Below, one piece after another: positions 1 to 11,889 of a stretch of 64,000 nucleotides of DNA. The notes below the pieces were generated by a model. The model was not told the DNA's origin. It did no database searches and was given only the letters and a program-made list of their open reading frames with translations. Source of the DNA: Solanum dulcamara. Its lineage: Eukaryota; Streptophyta; Magnoliopsida; Solanales; Solanaceae. A program made the position numbers and the translations under genes. Location: NCBI RefSeq assembly GCF_947179165.1, contig NC_077245.1, forward strand, positions 42,897,286-42,961,285, given 5' to 3'. The stretch's first letter is position 1, and each line of letters opens with the position of its first letter.

Positions 1-217
1 ACTACAACTTGCACAGAAATAAGCTCAATCTAATAGTTCATACTATACGAATCAATAAGGTTCAGATCATAGATCAATATCACAGATATATTGTACAAAT
101 ACTCAAAATGTCACAAATAGGCATCAAACTATCAACACATATATGTAGAATATGTATATGCATAATCAATGATCATGCGTAAGTGCAATTGCCGTCAAAG
201 ACCATGGCATAACAATC

Positions 218-493
218 TCTGATCAGACATGACCTCGGTCTCATAGTCTCAAACCATAAATGATCTTGGTCTCATAACTCTAACCGAAAATGACCTCGAT
301 CTCATAGTTTTTGACCAGAAATGACCTTAGTCCCACAACCTTGCCAGAACTGACCTTGGCTATTTAATCTCGCCGAAAATAACCTCGGTCATGTAATCCT
401 ACTAGAAATGACCTCGGCCTATCAATCTCTCACCAGAAATAACCTTGGCCATATCATATCTCTGACTAGAAATGACCTCGGTCTCATAATCAT
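218..493. repeat. Tandem repeat, about nine units of 29-33 bp
   Basis: Nine degenerate units of the form CCAGAAATGACCTCGGTCTC followed by a variable 8-12 nt spacer. The core GACCTCGGTC is an imperfect palindrome. Reverse-complement versions of the same word (GACCGAGGTC) recur in both element A LTRs at about 4340-4470 and 23030-23170. Confidence 0.8.
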
Positions 494-1339
494 ATACCTC
501 TCATCATATTAGAACCAATGCAACATATGCTCACACAACTAATGAGGAATAATCAATTTATACAAACCGCAATCATAATTAGATTATAAACTATCTCATC
601 AATTACACATAGATATCTAAATTATGAGATGCAAGTTTCAATGCCCAATAATTTCATACATAGTATTTTATTAACCCCATAGTTTCATTTTAGATTAGTT
701 TCATATCACAATTAAACCCGTAACCTCATCCCCATTATGCCCCAACACATATACAATGGGATATTCGGGAATTCTAAGAGATTCATGGAGTTTTAAGAGT
801 CCACTTGCCTTAGCCAATACATGATCAGTCAATCCAAATGAGCTTTCCCCTTCTGAATTCACTCTAATTCACCACAATCTATACAAATTCAATTTCCCAA
901 TAAAAATATGGAACTAACGATATCCATATCATATATGTGGAAATCGGGCCAAAATTGAACCTAAATGCTTGAAAAACCCAATTCTGAAATGAGCAAAACA
1001 TTTCAAATTTTTTTTACACAAACAACATCCTCAAGGTATTTGGAGTTTACTAGTGAAAAACGAAGTGGATTTGGAATTAAAATGAGCTCACAATCATCAA
1101 ACACATTGAAACTTATTCAAGTTCCTGAAAACCCCCAAGTTCTCCAATTTAAAAACCACAATTTCATGCTAAAACTCTCAAATAATAAATGGGAAATCAA
1201 GATTGGAGGTTACAATAACTTACCTCAAAGTTTTCCCATGAAATGTACTCTGAAAATCGTGTACCCAAGCTCCAAAATCACCAAAAAATATGAAAATAGG
1301 CTAGAGCCCGACTTTGTCACTGTTCAGGGGTCATTTTCT

Positions 1340-1530
1340 CTCCGCAAACGTGGATCACTAACTCTGTGAATGTGGAGGCTAACAAGACGTCCCTTTGTGA
1401 ACGTGGATAAGGGAAAACTATCCTTCTACGAACACAGACAAGCCTCCGTGAAAGCGGAGAAGGAACTTTGTTCCTTCTGCGAACGCGAGCAAGTCTCTGC
1501 GAACGCGGAGAAGGACTCTCAAGCACCAGA
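1340..1530. repeat. CpG-rich imperfect palindrome array in the LTR
   Basis: Repeated words such as CTCCGTGAAAGCGGAG, GCGAACGCGGAG and TTCTGCGAACGCGAG occur in an otherwise AT-rich LTR. The position (about 670-860 nt from the LTR start) matches the palindrome zones of elements A and C. Confidence 0.6.
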
Positions 1531-2200
1531 TGAAAGCAATGTTACTTAAGTCTCCATATCTCCGAATCACCCTCGAGATTTGCTCGGAACTCCGTGTACA
1601 CAAACCATATATGCAACCTCTCTAAACTTGATATTCCGAACTCAACGAAACTATCAAAATTTGATTTCAAGGCCCCCTTGACCAGGTAACCAAAAAGTCA
1701 CAACTAGACCAACATTATGTCTCAAATGACCAAAATGCCCTCAGAGCTTCCAAAAAATACACATAAATTCTCTTTAGGCGTAAAATCACCCTTCGAATCC
1801 AGCAGAGTCATTAGAATTCAATTCTGAACATCCGGTCCTTAAATATTGACCAAAGTCAAACCTATGGCAAAAAACTCAACTATTTCCGACTCAACTCCTC
1901 AAATCCATGATATGACCCCAAATATGAATACGTCAACTCTCCTAGACCAATTTCAATGTTTTAAAGATGATGGAATTGACAAAATTCTGTTTTGAGACTC
2001 AAAACTCCGACTGACCTCAAATACAACTTTTGAGTCATTCTAAATATCTAAAATTCAAAGTTTATCAAAAATTACCTTTTTCAAGAAAACCATGAAACCA
2101 ATATCAGAGATCAATCAAATATAACACAGAGAAATTACCGAAAGGGGTAAAATAGTTTTGTTTATGAAAATTTCTAAAAATAACCTTTAGGGTCATTACA

Positions 2201-2702
2201 TGAATTTCATTCATTTCATGTAACTACCTTTGACAACTGTAGAACTAATATGGATTTGATGTTAGTCTAGTCTATAACATGTTCAGATATAGGATTGTCT
2301 ATCATATGTGTTGAAAGGGTGAACAAACAAGTTGGAATTAAGAATGGGTTTGTTTGTGTTAGTTGGATAACCAAATAGAATAAAAGAAGGTTTATTTTAT
2401 TCTCCAAAAAAATAAGGCAATTGTTAGCAAAATTGTCAGATTTCTAGAAAAAGACCAGTTAATAAACCATGTTCCTAGAAATAAATTAGTTTTTACAGGA
2501 TCTGAACAAAGAAATAACAAATGAGTCAGTTATAGATTCAGACGCTCTAGAACATCTAATCGACATGTCAGAGTTGACGTTCCATTGCTTTCAAATAGTG
2601 GGAGAAACATTACTTGATAGAAGAAAAATTACTACCTTAAGTAGTGGGAGTGAAGTTCAGCAAAGTAGTGGGAGTGATGTTTATCAAAATACTAAAATAT
2701 TT
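2201..2702 (+). other. Flank of element A, probably internal fragment of retroelement E
   Basis: No gypsy domain or other recognisable coding sequence is seen. Two adjacent copies of a 24-25 nt unit beginning AGTAGTGGGAGTGA lie at about 2638-2690. The ATTTT directly before the A LTR is also found directly after it (23907-23911), so this segment and 23907-24411 were probably one sequence before A inserted. The short ORF 2565-2849 runs out into the LTR and is not a credible gene. Confidence 0.4.
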
Positions 2703-3399
2703 TACTTGAAGGTCATTTTTAGAAGTTTTGATAAAATTACCATTTTACCCCTCCCGTTAGTTTCCTTGAGTTACTTTTATTTGGGATTGAAATTTAATTT
2801 TTGGAAATCTTGTGAAAAGTTGAGGTTTTATTTGAAAAATGGGTTCTGAGATTTAAGTTATCAAAATTTGAGTTTCGGAGTCATTTAGAGTTTTGAGTCT
2901 CGAAATGGAATTCCATCAATTCCATCACCTCTGGAATGTGTAAATTAGTCTAGTAGAGTTATCGGAATCATATTTGGAGTTAAAACATGGATTTTAGGTC
3001 CGAAGTTGGAAATTGAGTTAAAGTTTGATCCAAGTTTGACTTTGGTCAATATTTGAAGTTAGGATGCTCGAATTGGATTTCTGATGGTTTTAATTATTTC
3101 AAGAGGTGATTCTAATGCTAGAAATGGCTTGTTTTAACTTTTATATATCCCGAGGGTATTTTGGATATTTCAAGTGCCAAAACTAGTTTAGTTGTGACTT
3201 ATTGGATTCCGGATCAAGGATGGCTCAAATTCAAATTTTGACAATTTTATTGAGTCTGGAATTTCAAAACTAATAGGATTGCTTATTTGGTTTGTTTTCA
3301 CAGGATTCCAATCAAATGTCGAGGGTCCATTCGGAGACTTGACCTTGTGAAAAGACTACTGTCAACTGGTGCCTCCACTGTCTTTCGTGTTTGCAGAAG

Positions 3400-3525
3400 A
3401 TCCCTACCGCGATCGCGATGCACCATCATTTTGGCCTCTATGGCATGAGGTTCTTGCCACGATCGTGATGATGCAAAAGTGTGAACTTTGCATTCACAAC
3501 GTAAGTGGGTCGCGATCACAAAGGG
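3400..3525. repeat. GATCGCGATC-type palindrome array in the A LTR
   Basis: GCGATCGCGATG, CACGATCGTGATG and GTCGCGATCAC occur within about 120 nt. The same array is in the 3' LTR at 22095-22215. It sits about 700-820 nt from the LTR start. Confidence 0.7.
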
Positions 3526-4339
3526 TCATAGGGACCTGAATAGTGTCTTTTTCCAAAAGACGGGATTAGGGCCAATTTCCTCCATTTTTGACATTCTAAG
3601 CTTGGTGGAGGCAAATTTCAAGGGAATTTTTTGTGGGAAATTCTAGGGTAATTTATTTCTAACACTTTCCCTTAATTTCAATTGAATAATTTTGTATTTT
3701 AACTTTAAATTGTGGATTTCCAATTGGACATTTTGGGATTTTCTTGAACATGAACTTTTGAAGGAGAAATGGGGATTTTGAACTCATCTTAACTCTATTT
3801 TTAAAATGGATTTCACCTTTAGATTCCTTATTACTTGATGAACATTTTCACCCCAAAATAATCAGATTCTGAATTCAATTTTTGATATGAGATTTTTGAC
3901 CATTTTATCCTTTTCATCCGAATTTCTTGATTTTAGTGTCAATAAATTCAAAATATAATTATGAGTCTATATTTGATTAGATTATGGTGATTTGGAGTTT
4001 CGCTAGAGAGGAAAGGCGGTGATTTTAGATTGTTCATGACTGTTTGCCTAAGGCAAGTGGAATTCTAATCTTTGTTTAATATGTTGAACCTTATATTTCC
4101 TATGTTAGGGGAATAGGGTGAGTTGGGTCCTTGTATTGAATTGAATTATATGTGTTAAAGAGTGATAATGGATTTGAATAGGCATTAAATGTCTAAGTGT
4201 TATGGATTTTGGGACAGTGATCTATTGTGTGATTGTGGTTTATATGACATCATTTTAAATATTTATCTTGCTTCACTCTTTAATTATGCATATATTATGT
4301 TTGTGATGGCTGAGAAATGATATGATTAAGGTACTATAT

Positions 4340-4470
4340 ATTGGGACCGAGGTTTCTATCAGTCAAGGTGATTTGCCGAAGTTTCTTTCGATGACCGAGG
4401 TCTCTTCCGGCAGATATTATGGCCGAGCTCTCTTTCGGTAGTTATTGGCCAAGGTCATTTCCTATGGATA
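4340..4470. repeat. GACCGAGGTC tandem words in the A LTR
   Basis: Four to five degenerate units of about 35 nt built on GACCGAGGTCTCTTTCGG and GGCCAAGGTCATTTCC. It corresponds to 23030-23170 in the 3' LTR and to the better preserved array at 218-493. Confidence 0.6.
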
Positions 4471-5225
4471 CATAGTCTATATGAGACCCACATGGCTTTC
4501 TGTCTGAGGTGATCAGAGGATATATATCGTAGGACAGACATGCATCACGATATTTGACATTGCATAGCATTCATTTATTCCTATGATTGATTATGATCTC
4601 AGATTATATGTGGTTGCTTGAGTATAGTGGTGAGAATGTATTTGAGACTTCTAGTATATACTGTCTAGTATTCTAGTGCAATTGTGATATAAACTATATA
4701 GATTGGGTTGTCTGAGTACATGATTGTAGTTGTGGAGGATTGTGGTTCGGATGTCAGGAGTACCCGTGTTCCGCATTGCTTTACTTAGGATTTAGTTTCC
4801 ATTTCGCTGAGTACCTTGTTATTTGTGCTCACCCCTTGATTATACATTTATGTAGGATCTATGCCCGGCTCCTCCTACTTATAGTAATCCTTGACTGGAC
4901 TGAGCTTTGGATGTTTGAAAGGTAGCAACTTTTCCTCTTCGGCAGACTCTCATCATCCATTATCTTATGTTTTGTTCTATTTTGGAACTAAGACATATAT
5001 ATATACATGTATCTCTTTGATTTCTATTGAAATAATTGTTTGTACATATGACTCCAAGTCTTGGATAATTTAGAATGTACTTTCTGCTTATCCTTATTTA
5101 TATCATGATAGACTTTACATTTCCACTTTTATTTCTGATTTCTTTGAATTGTTTAGACTCTTAGGCTGACTCGTCATGGTGGATTAGGCGAGTGCCATCA
5201 CACTTAATTCCGGGTCGTGACAAAT

Positions 5226-5239
5226 TGGTATCAAAGCCC
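5226..5239 (+). other. Primer binding site of element A (tRNA-iMet type)
   Basis: TGGTATCAAAGCCC starts 3 nt after the LTR end. The usual plant iMet site begins TGGTATCAGAGC, so there is one change. Confidence 0.85.
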
Positions 5240-5350
5240 AGGTTGTAACTGAGACCCTAGCTTAGGGTAGAGTTAGAGGAAGGGCCAGAGGCTGAGGTAG
5301 GGGCCGGGGTCGAGAAGCGGCACTAGCCAAAGATCATGAGAGGGTATTTT

Positions 5351-8300
5351 TGTTACACCCCACACTTTTAATCTCGGAATATCTCTTAAGTTCCTTAGAC
5401 ATTATCATGTGAGACGGATATACTACAACACTATCAAACGACTCTAAGGAGGGGAGAATGTGATACCCCATAGTAGAGAAGGTTGGAAATAAAGTCATAA
5501 GAATCCGGAAGAAATTGGAGGCCAAGTGATAAGTCATAGGACTTGATTTACCCACGTAAGCTACTAACTTGGAAGTCCTACATACCAAAGCTACTTGAGT
5601 ACGTACCAAGCTTACATAGCATAGATTACATAGGCTCTTAAAATAAGACGAGATTACGAACCCACAAGGAGGAAGAGAAGATGACACATGGAAGCCAATG
5701 AAGGCGTGACACGTGGCAGCACCTCAAGCAAGCAGGTGACCCACCTACTTGAGGGAGGTGGTCCCTACTGCCACATGGTAGCCCCACCTTGCTTACATGG
5801 ACACGATGGCCCAATAGGGGCTGGACACGTGTCCCCCTTAGGGGATGACATGTGTCACCTCTTAGGACCACATATATGTATGTATATGTAACATATTCTT
5901 CAGTTCCTACACTTAAATCTACAGAAAAACAAAGAAAACAAACCCTAAGTCTATAGAGAAACTAACGCCGGTTTTGGAGAAAACATATAGGTAAGTCACA
6001 ATTTCATTCCATTAATTAATTATTTAGGGTATCCTACAATGATATATCGATGTTTGAAAACGTAAAATTCCATTTTGGGGAAGCAAGGACGAGCTACAAA
6101 CAGTCTGCTACTTTCAGCACGTTAAAAAGGTTTCCGATGCAATTTTGGCCAATTTCGGGTAAGGTAAGGCTTCTCCTTTAAATTTTGAAATTATGGGGTC
6201 ATTATGAAGTGTATTATACAGCGTTTCATGGAAATTCTCGACGTTCAAAATAAACTAAATTAGAATCGTTATAGTTAAATTGTAGTCAAAATGAGGTATT
6301 ATGCGGGTGGGGGCTGCTGCTGGTCATGTGGTGGTGTGTTGTAGGGACTAAAAGTATTCTAAAAGAGGTGGGGGAGCTGCAGGTTGAATCCAAGCGACCC
6401 CCCGCTTCGTACAGTTAAAGGTTTTGCAAAATGGAAACTAGAAATCTTATTTTGGTATCGTAGTTTTGAGCGAGTCGTTTGGATTTTATGTTGTATATTA
6501 TTGATGTGAATTGCTTAAACATATGCTTAAGGTTGTTGTTGTTGGTTGTCTGTAGGTATTAGGAGTGAAATTGTGAATTCGGATAGGGCACATTATAGGG
6601 GAGTTGCTGCCCAATTTTCGTTAACGCCCTAACTAATTAAAGAATTAGTCGAGGAGACGAACAAGGAAATAGGTTCCATGAATACTAGGGTGTAACTTAA
6701 GGTGATGGAAAGTCAAGAGTGGTTGATATTTGTATTACTTCCGTATTGAATAGGTTCAAAGGACGATGAGGCAAACGTGGCAAAGAGTAACCCGTACGAG
6801 GTATGTCAAGCTTTCTCTTGGCATATTTTTGGAATAAGTATGTAAAGCTGTCTTTCTTCCCTTTTGGCATGTCTTAGCCTTAAGTAAATGGTATGTGAAA
6901 TGAGGCGATAATTTCATTCCCAGAATTCTAAGTACGCCTCATAACCCCTATCCACTGCTTAGTATTGGAACTTCTGTAAGAATTGAGTATTGCATGTTAA
7001 GGCTTCTACGTGTCAAAAAAGTAGTGTGTGGAAAGCTATCTCTCCCTTCTCTTGATATTTACTTGGTATGAAAATGAGACTATGATTCCATAGTTGTTAA
7101 CAGAGCCATAGGATGGGCCAAATACGAAATATGTACAGGATGACCACATGAAGGGAGGTAGACTATGTAGAGCTTACTCTTTTTCTTTTATGGCATGTCT
7201 TAGTTGTAAGTAAAATATGATACGAGCTCTGGGGTAACTCCATTCTTAAACATCTCCTATTTACTTTTGAATATCGAACTCTTGTAATAGTTTAACTAGT
7301 TCCTTGGAAACTTTTATATATTAAGGAGATAATAAATGTACAGATTCCAAGTCTTAAAGACTATATGAAACCAAGTGTTTTGATTCCATAAATGATTTGT
7401 CCCTATGTTAATACATGTCTAGGGTCCCCGAGATTACAATTCAGACAGCCTATAATGGCATTTAGAGGACACTCAAGATGACTACACTACTACTCGGGTC
7501 CTCAGGTAAAAGCTTAACTTTGTTATTCTATTGAGTCTCCAATATGATTTCAATTGTATATAGTTACTCACTACTCTAATCGTGTATACTGTAACACTTT
7601 TTCGCTGAGTTTCGGGTCAGTTATCAGATTTGTGCAATTCACTGCATTGTCCACCGCCCCTCATTAAAGGGTCAGGTTACGTATGTATATATATGATGAT
7701 GTGTTGTAATAAGATGCTGATGACACGGGGCCTATGATGGTTTTATAGATGTATTCACTGGATCCCTGGTAGGGCCAGCTATATGGTATAATTTAAAAAT
7801 GTATGCTTTTGTAATTCACAAATTATAGGTACAGGTTTCTGATTTGTTATTTTATCCCCTGCTTTTCTATTTTAGATATGCTTCCAGTTGTGCTATGTTA
7901 TGTTTTACATACTTAGTATATATGTCGTACTGACCCTCTTTCCTCAAGGGTCTGCATTTCATGCCCGAAGGTACAGATACAGGTTTTAGGAGTCCGTCAG
8001 CTTAGGATTCCGCTCATCTCAGCTGGAAGTGGCTCCATTGTATCGGAGCCTAGGTTTTTGGTACTGACCACTGATGTATAAAATTGTTTTATCTATTCAG
8101 GGGTACGGCAGGGGCCCTATCCCGCCATATATTGTCATTAATATTTTAGAGGTCTGCAGACATGTATATGTGGATTTTATATGTCAGTTTGATTCAGCTG
8201 GGTCTACATGATGCATGATACATGTTATATGTTATGGCAGCCTTGTTGGCTTGTGTGCCCTTTCATGAGGTGATACAAATGAAAGAGGCTACAAGTTAAT

Positions 8301-8480
8301 AAAAATGTTATCGCCTAATAGGGCTCTGATGCATGGCGTTGTATTGTTTGTAGTCCGGTTTGACTATACTTGATTTATATGTATTGCATGTCTATAGTTT
8401 GACTTGACCACAGCTGATAGATATACATGCAGGGGTCCAGGTCGAACCTCAGTCACGGCCTACGGGGGTGGGTCGTGATA
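5351..8480 (+). mobile_element. Solo LTR D1 (family D, Ty3/gypsy), inserted in gag of A
   Basis: Starts TGTTACACCCCACAC and ends GGGTCGTGATA (canonical ...GACA). It matches the LTRs of D4 (minus) and D2. The flanking pentamers ATTTT (5346-5350) and CTTTT (8481-8485) agree at four of five positions, consistent with an aged target duplication. There is no internal sequence on either side, so it is a solo LTR left by recombination. ORFs inside it (5334-5891) are not genes. Confidence 0.85.
5685..5862. promoter_or_regulatory. G-box (CACGTG) palindrome cluster in the D1 LTR
   Basis: TGACACGTGGC, GGACACGTGTCC and ATGACATGTGTCA lie 335-510 nt from the LTR start. The same cluster occurs at the same place in D4 (43535-43745 and 50905-51115) and D2 (59688-59895). 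CACGTG is the core bound by plant bZIP and bHLH factors; use as an LTR promoter element is inferred. Confidence 0.55.
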
Positions 8481-9849
8481 CTTTTCCCCTTAGCCGGTGG
8501 TAAAGGCCAAAGTTAAGCAGGTTCCTCCTGAGTATGCAGTAGGACCATTACTACAGGACAATTTATTAAGGGTATTGGGAGTGCTTGAGACTATGGCACA
8601 AACTGGCTGTGTAGCGGGCACACCCAGTACATTATAGACCCAATTGAGGGTCTAGGTCCCAGATTAGCGAAAGGCTCTTGAGGCTCAGAGACAGGCATAA
8701 CATCCGCTAGTAGTCCCTATAGATGAGGTTCTAACAGCTCCAGAAGTGAAGGTTCAGGATGCACCAATAGCTATATTGATTAAAGATGAGTAGCGTCTTT
8801 ATGAGAAGTTCAGAAAGATGGACCCACCTCAGTTCCAGAGTGGGAAGACCGAGGATGCACATAAATTCTTGACCACCTACAGGGAGTTTCTTAAGACATT
8901 TGGGTTGGCTGAGTCCTATGGTGTTCGGTATACTACTCTTTAGCTTCATGGTCCAGCTAGAGAGTAGTGGAGTACATATTCTGGATCGTTATCAATTGGA
9001 TCTCCTCAAGTGACTTGGGAGGCATTCACCAATGCATTTTATGATCGCTTCATCCCTTGGACTATGAGGAAGGAGAGTCGCCTTAGATTTGAGAGCCTGA
9101 GGCAAGATGGGATATATGTTTCTGAGTTTGAGGTTCTCTTTTGTTAGCTAGACAAATATGCCACAGCTATAATCCTCGATGAGACACAGAGGGTTTACTA
9201 TTTTATGAGAGGTTTGAATTATTCCATTAGGCAGTCGGTATTCTGGGTATCTATTGATAGAGCTTTCTTTCAGTCGGTGTTTAGTCCCGCCATGGAGGTA
9301 GAGTTGATAGAGAAGGAGGATTTTAGGGACCCCAAGAGGGTCTGTACTTCTAGGCAGTTTTCAGGTACCTCATCTAGAGGTAGAGGTTCTTATAGAGGAG
9401 GTGGTTCCTTTCAGTGCAGAGGGATGGTTCATGCATTTATTCCAGCATCTGACCAAGGAAAGGGTTATTATTGTTCATACAGTTCAGGTCAGGGTTCATC
9501 CAATTTACAGAATAGGCCTGTGGGTCAAGGTGGATATAGTATCCCTCTTATTTGTCCACATCAGCCATCTATTCTGATATTGTGTTTTGGGTATGGATCT
9601 TCAGACCATATGGTATGACAGTGCCCTATGTAGACTCATTCAGGTCCACACCATCCTTACACAGTAGTGCCAGTCAGAGGTCTGGCGCCACCAGTCTTAC
9701 GTTCAGCCCACTAACCCAGGGTTGTGGTAGGGGTCACTCCAATATAGGTGGTTATACCGGAGGTAGGAGAACGGATGATTCCTTAGTACAATAAGGTGGT
9801 AGAGGAGTTGCCTAGATAAGTGGTGGATGGGGAGCTAATTATTATGTTT

Positions 9850-10200
9850 TTCCATATAGACCTGCGACTGAGGCCTCCAATGAAGTCATCAAAGGTATTG
9901 TTCCAGTTTGTCATCGCCCTACATCTGTGTTATTTGATCTTGGATCCACTTATTCATATGTGCTAGCATATATCTCTTTTGGGTTTGACTTACTATCTAA
10001 TCATATGCTCGTGTCTGTGTATGTTTCTACCCTAGTAGGAGAGACTTAGTAGTGGAACGGGTGTACCGATCCTGTCTTATGTCTTTTGCAGGTTATGAAA
10101 TATGGGTGGACATAATTATATTTTATATGGTAGACTTCGATATCATCTTGAGTATGGATTTTTTTATCTCTGTATCATGTTTTTCTTAATTTTTATGGCA
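9850..10200 (+). pseudogene. Element A protease (retropepsin) remnant
   Basis: Translation around 9925-9960 gives VLFDLGSTYSYV. This resembles the gypsy retropepsin active-site region, with the residue after the catalytic Asp changed to Leu. Stops and frame changes follow before RT. In the intact family this domain cleaves the gag-pol polyprotein. Confidence 0.75.
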
Positions 10201-10389
10201 AGAAGGTGACCTTAGCTATGTATGGTAGGTCACAAATAGAGTGTAAGGGTTCTAGTGGTTCCTATCCTAGTAGGATTATCACTTTTATTCGGGCCCAGCA
10301 ATTGATTAATAGGGATTTTTTGGCATATTTGGCCTTTATTCGTGGTACTGATGTTCAGCCGCCTTCTATGGAGTCTATTCCTGTGTTTG

Positions 10390-10990
10390 AAAGTTTATGG
10401 ATGTGTTTCCTACTGATCTTCCAGGGGTTCCACCTGACAGGGATATTGACTTTGCTATTAACCTCGAGCTGGGCACCAAGCCCATTTTTATTTCTCCTTA
10501 TCCTATGGCTCCAGCTGAGTTGAAGGAGCTAAAGGACAAGCTTCAGGATCTATTGAGTAAAGGGTTTATTCACCCTAGTATTTCACCTTGGGGTGCCCCG
10601 ATGCTATTTGTAAACAAGAGAAATGGGTCTATGAGGATGTGTATCGACTATAGAAAGTTGAAAAAGGTGACTGTCAATAACAAATACCTTCTTTCCTGTA
10701 TCAATGATTTGTTTGATCATGTCCAAGGAGAAGCCTTATTCTCTAAGATTGATTTGAGATACGGGTATCATCAGTTGAGGATTCGACCTTTAGATGTTAC
10801 TAAGACAGCCTTCCAGAATAGATATTGCCATTATTGGTTCTTTTTTATGTCTTTCGGGCTGACTAACGCCCCAACAATATTTATAGAGTTGATAAATAGG
10901 GTGTTTCGTCCATATCTAGATTCTTTTATGATTGTCTTCATTGATATTATTTTGGTTTACTTGAAGACTGAGGCAGATCATGTGTAACAC
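10390..10990 (+). pseudogene. Element A reverse transcriptase, catalytic motif lost
   Basis: An open stretch of 196 codons (10397-10987) covers most of the Ty3/gypsy RT fingers and palm: [70 protein letters not shown]. The YxDD-equivalent motif, normally FIDDILVY, reads FIDIILVY, so one of the paired catalytic Asp residues is Ile. RT is followed by stops. The copy is therefore inactive although the frame survives. It belongs to the same polyprotein as the protease upstream and RNase H downstream. Confidence 0.9.
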
Positions 10991-11880
10991 TTAAGGATTA
11001 TGCTCCAAATCTTAGGTAGGAGAAGCTTTATGCCAATTCCTTCAAGTGTGAGTTTTGTTTGAGTTTAGTGGCGTTCCAAGGGCATGATGTGTCCAAGGAG
11101 GGCATTAGAGTCTATCTGGCTAAGAATGAGGTTGTTCAAGGATGGACTAGACCCACCTTAGCTACAGAGATTCACAGTTTTATGGGTTTGGTAGGGTATT
11201 ATCGCTGTTTTGTTCAGGACTTCTCCACGATAGTAGCTCTATTGACCAGGCCCACTTAGAAGAGTGTGGTGTTTCATTGTTCGGATGAGTGTGAGAAGAG
11301 CCTCCAAAAGCTCAAGGTATTATTGACTATTGCGCCTGTGTTGAACTTGCCTGAGAAGGGTGTTGACTTTACCATGTATTATGATGCATTCAGAGTAGGC
11401 TTAGGTGGAGTATTGATGTAAAAGGGGAAGGTGATTTTTTATGCTTCAAGGTAATTAAAGACTCATGAAATAACTATCCCACTTGGGATTTAGAGTTGGC
11501 AGTAGTTATCTTTGTTTTGCAGTTATAGCGACATTATTTATATGAAGTTCATTGTGAGATATTCACCGATCACCAGAGTCTACAGTACATCTTCAACCAG
11601 TGAGACTTGAATTTGAGGCAGAGGAGATGGGTTGAGCTTCTGAAGGATTATGATTCAACTATCCTATATCACCCTAGGAAGGCTAATGTATTGGTCGATG
11701 CATTAAGTAGAAAGACTTCTAGCATGGGAAGTCTTATAGTTATTCAAGAGGATGAGCGACCCTTAGCTAGATATATTCAGAGATTAGCCAATGGGTTGGT
11801 GATAATACAACTTTCTGATAAGGGTTGTGTTCTTGCTTTAATAGAGGCTCGCTCTTCTTTGATGGATCAGATCTGAGAGA
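10991..11880 (+). pseudogene. Element A RNase H and connection region
   Basis: Fragments in several frames: FMGLVGYYRCFVQDFS (RT connection, near 11180), YYDAFRVGLGGVLM (first RNase H Asp, near 11380), DLELAVVIF, EIFTDHQSLQYIF, then [14 protein letters not shown] and the [14 protein letters not shown] stretch in the open reading piece 11607-11876. Stops replace Gln and Trp codons at several points. In the intact element RNase H degrades the RNA template during reverse transcription. Confidence 0.85.
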
Positions 11881-11889
11881 GACAGTTTG

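Larger units (their letters stand above)
1..2200 (-). mobile_element. LTR of a Ty3/gypsy element (A-like), cut by the window edge
   Basis: Reading the minus strand from 2200, the sequence opens with TGTAATGACCC and an AT-rich block resembling the start of the element A LTR at 13339. It shares the A layout: a CpG-rich palindrome zone about 600-860 nt in, then a tandem repeat of the GACCTCGGTC word at 218-493. The LTR end (expected GGGTCGTGACA) lies left of position 1. No polypurine tract is visible at 2201 onward, so it may be a solo LTR. The small ORFs here (for example 965-1369) have no recognisable domain and are not called as genes. Confidence 0.75.
2703..5222 (+). mobile_element. Element A 5' LTR (Ty3/gypsy)
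   Basis: Aligns by eye along its length with the 3' copy at 13339-13866 and 22061-23906. It ends in CCGGGTCGTGACA and is followed directly by a tRNA-iMet type primer site. Its first bases (canonical TGTAATGACCCTGA) are eroded and the match begins at TTGAAGG. The palindrome zone lies at 3400-3525 and the GACCGAGGTC repeats at 4340-4470. Confidence 0.85.
5275..9640 (+). pseudogene. Element A gag, decayed and split by solo LTR D1
   Basis: The gag start (Gly/Arg-rich, 5275-5350) is cut by D1 (5351-8480) and resumes at 8481. Frame-shifted and stop-containing translation then shows the gypsy gag capsid region at about 8790-9260 (words such as MDPPQF, HGPARE, EAFTNAFYDRFIP, YYFMRGL). A Gly/Ser/Arg-rich stretch follows (9350-9540), then a damaged CCHC knuckle near 9585-9630 (CFGYGSSDHM...QCP, second Cys replaced by Tyr). 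At least three stops interrupt the capsid part. Gag is the structural protein of the cytoplasmic particle; this copy cannot make it. The longest open piece is 9205-9618. Confidence 0.85.

Noticed and set aside
965..1369. 134-codon ORF on plus in the A-like LTR
   Set aside because: No domain, lies in the untranslated LTR of an old element, and ends in the palindrome array.
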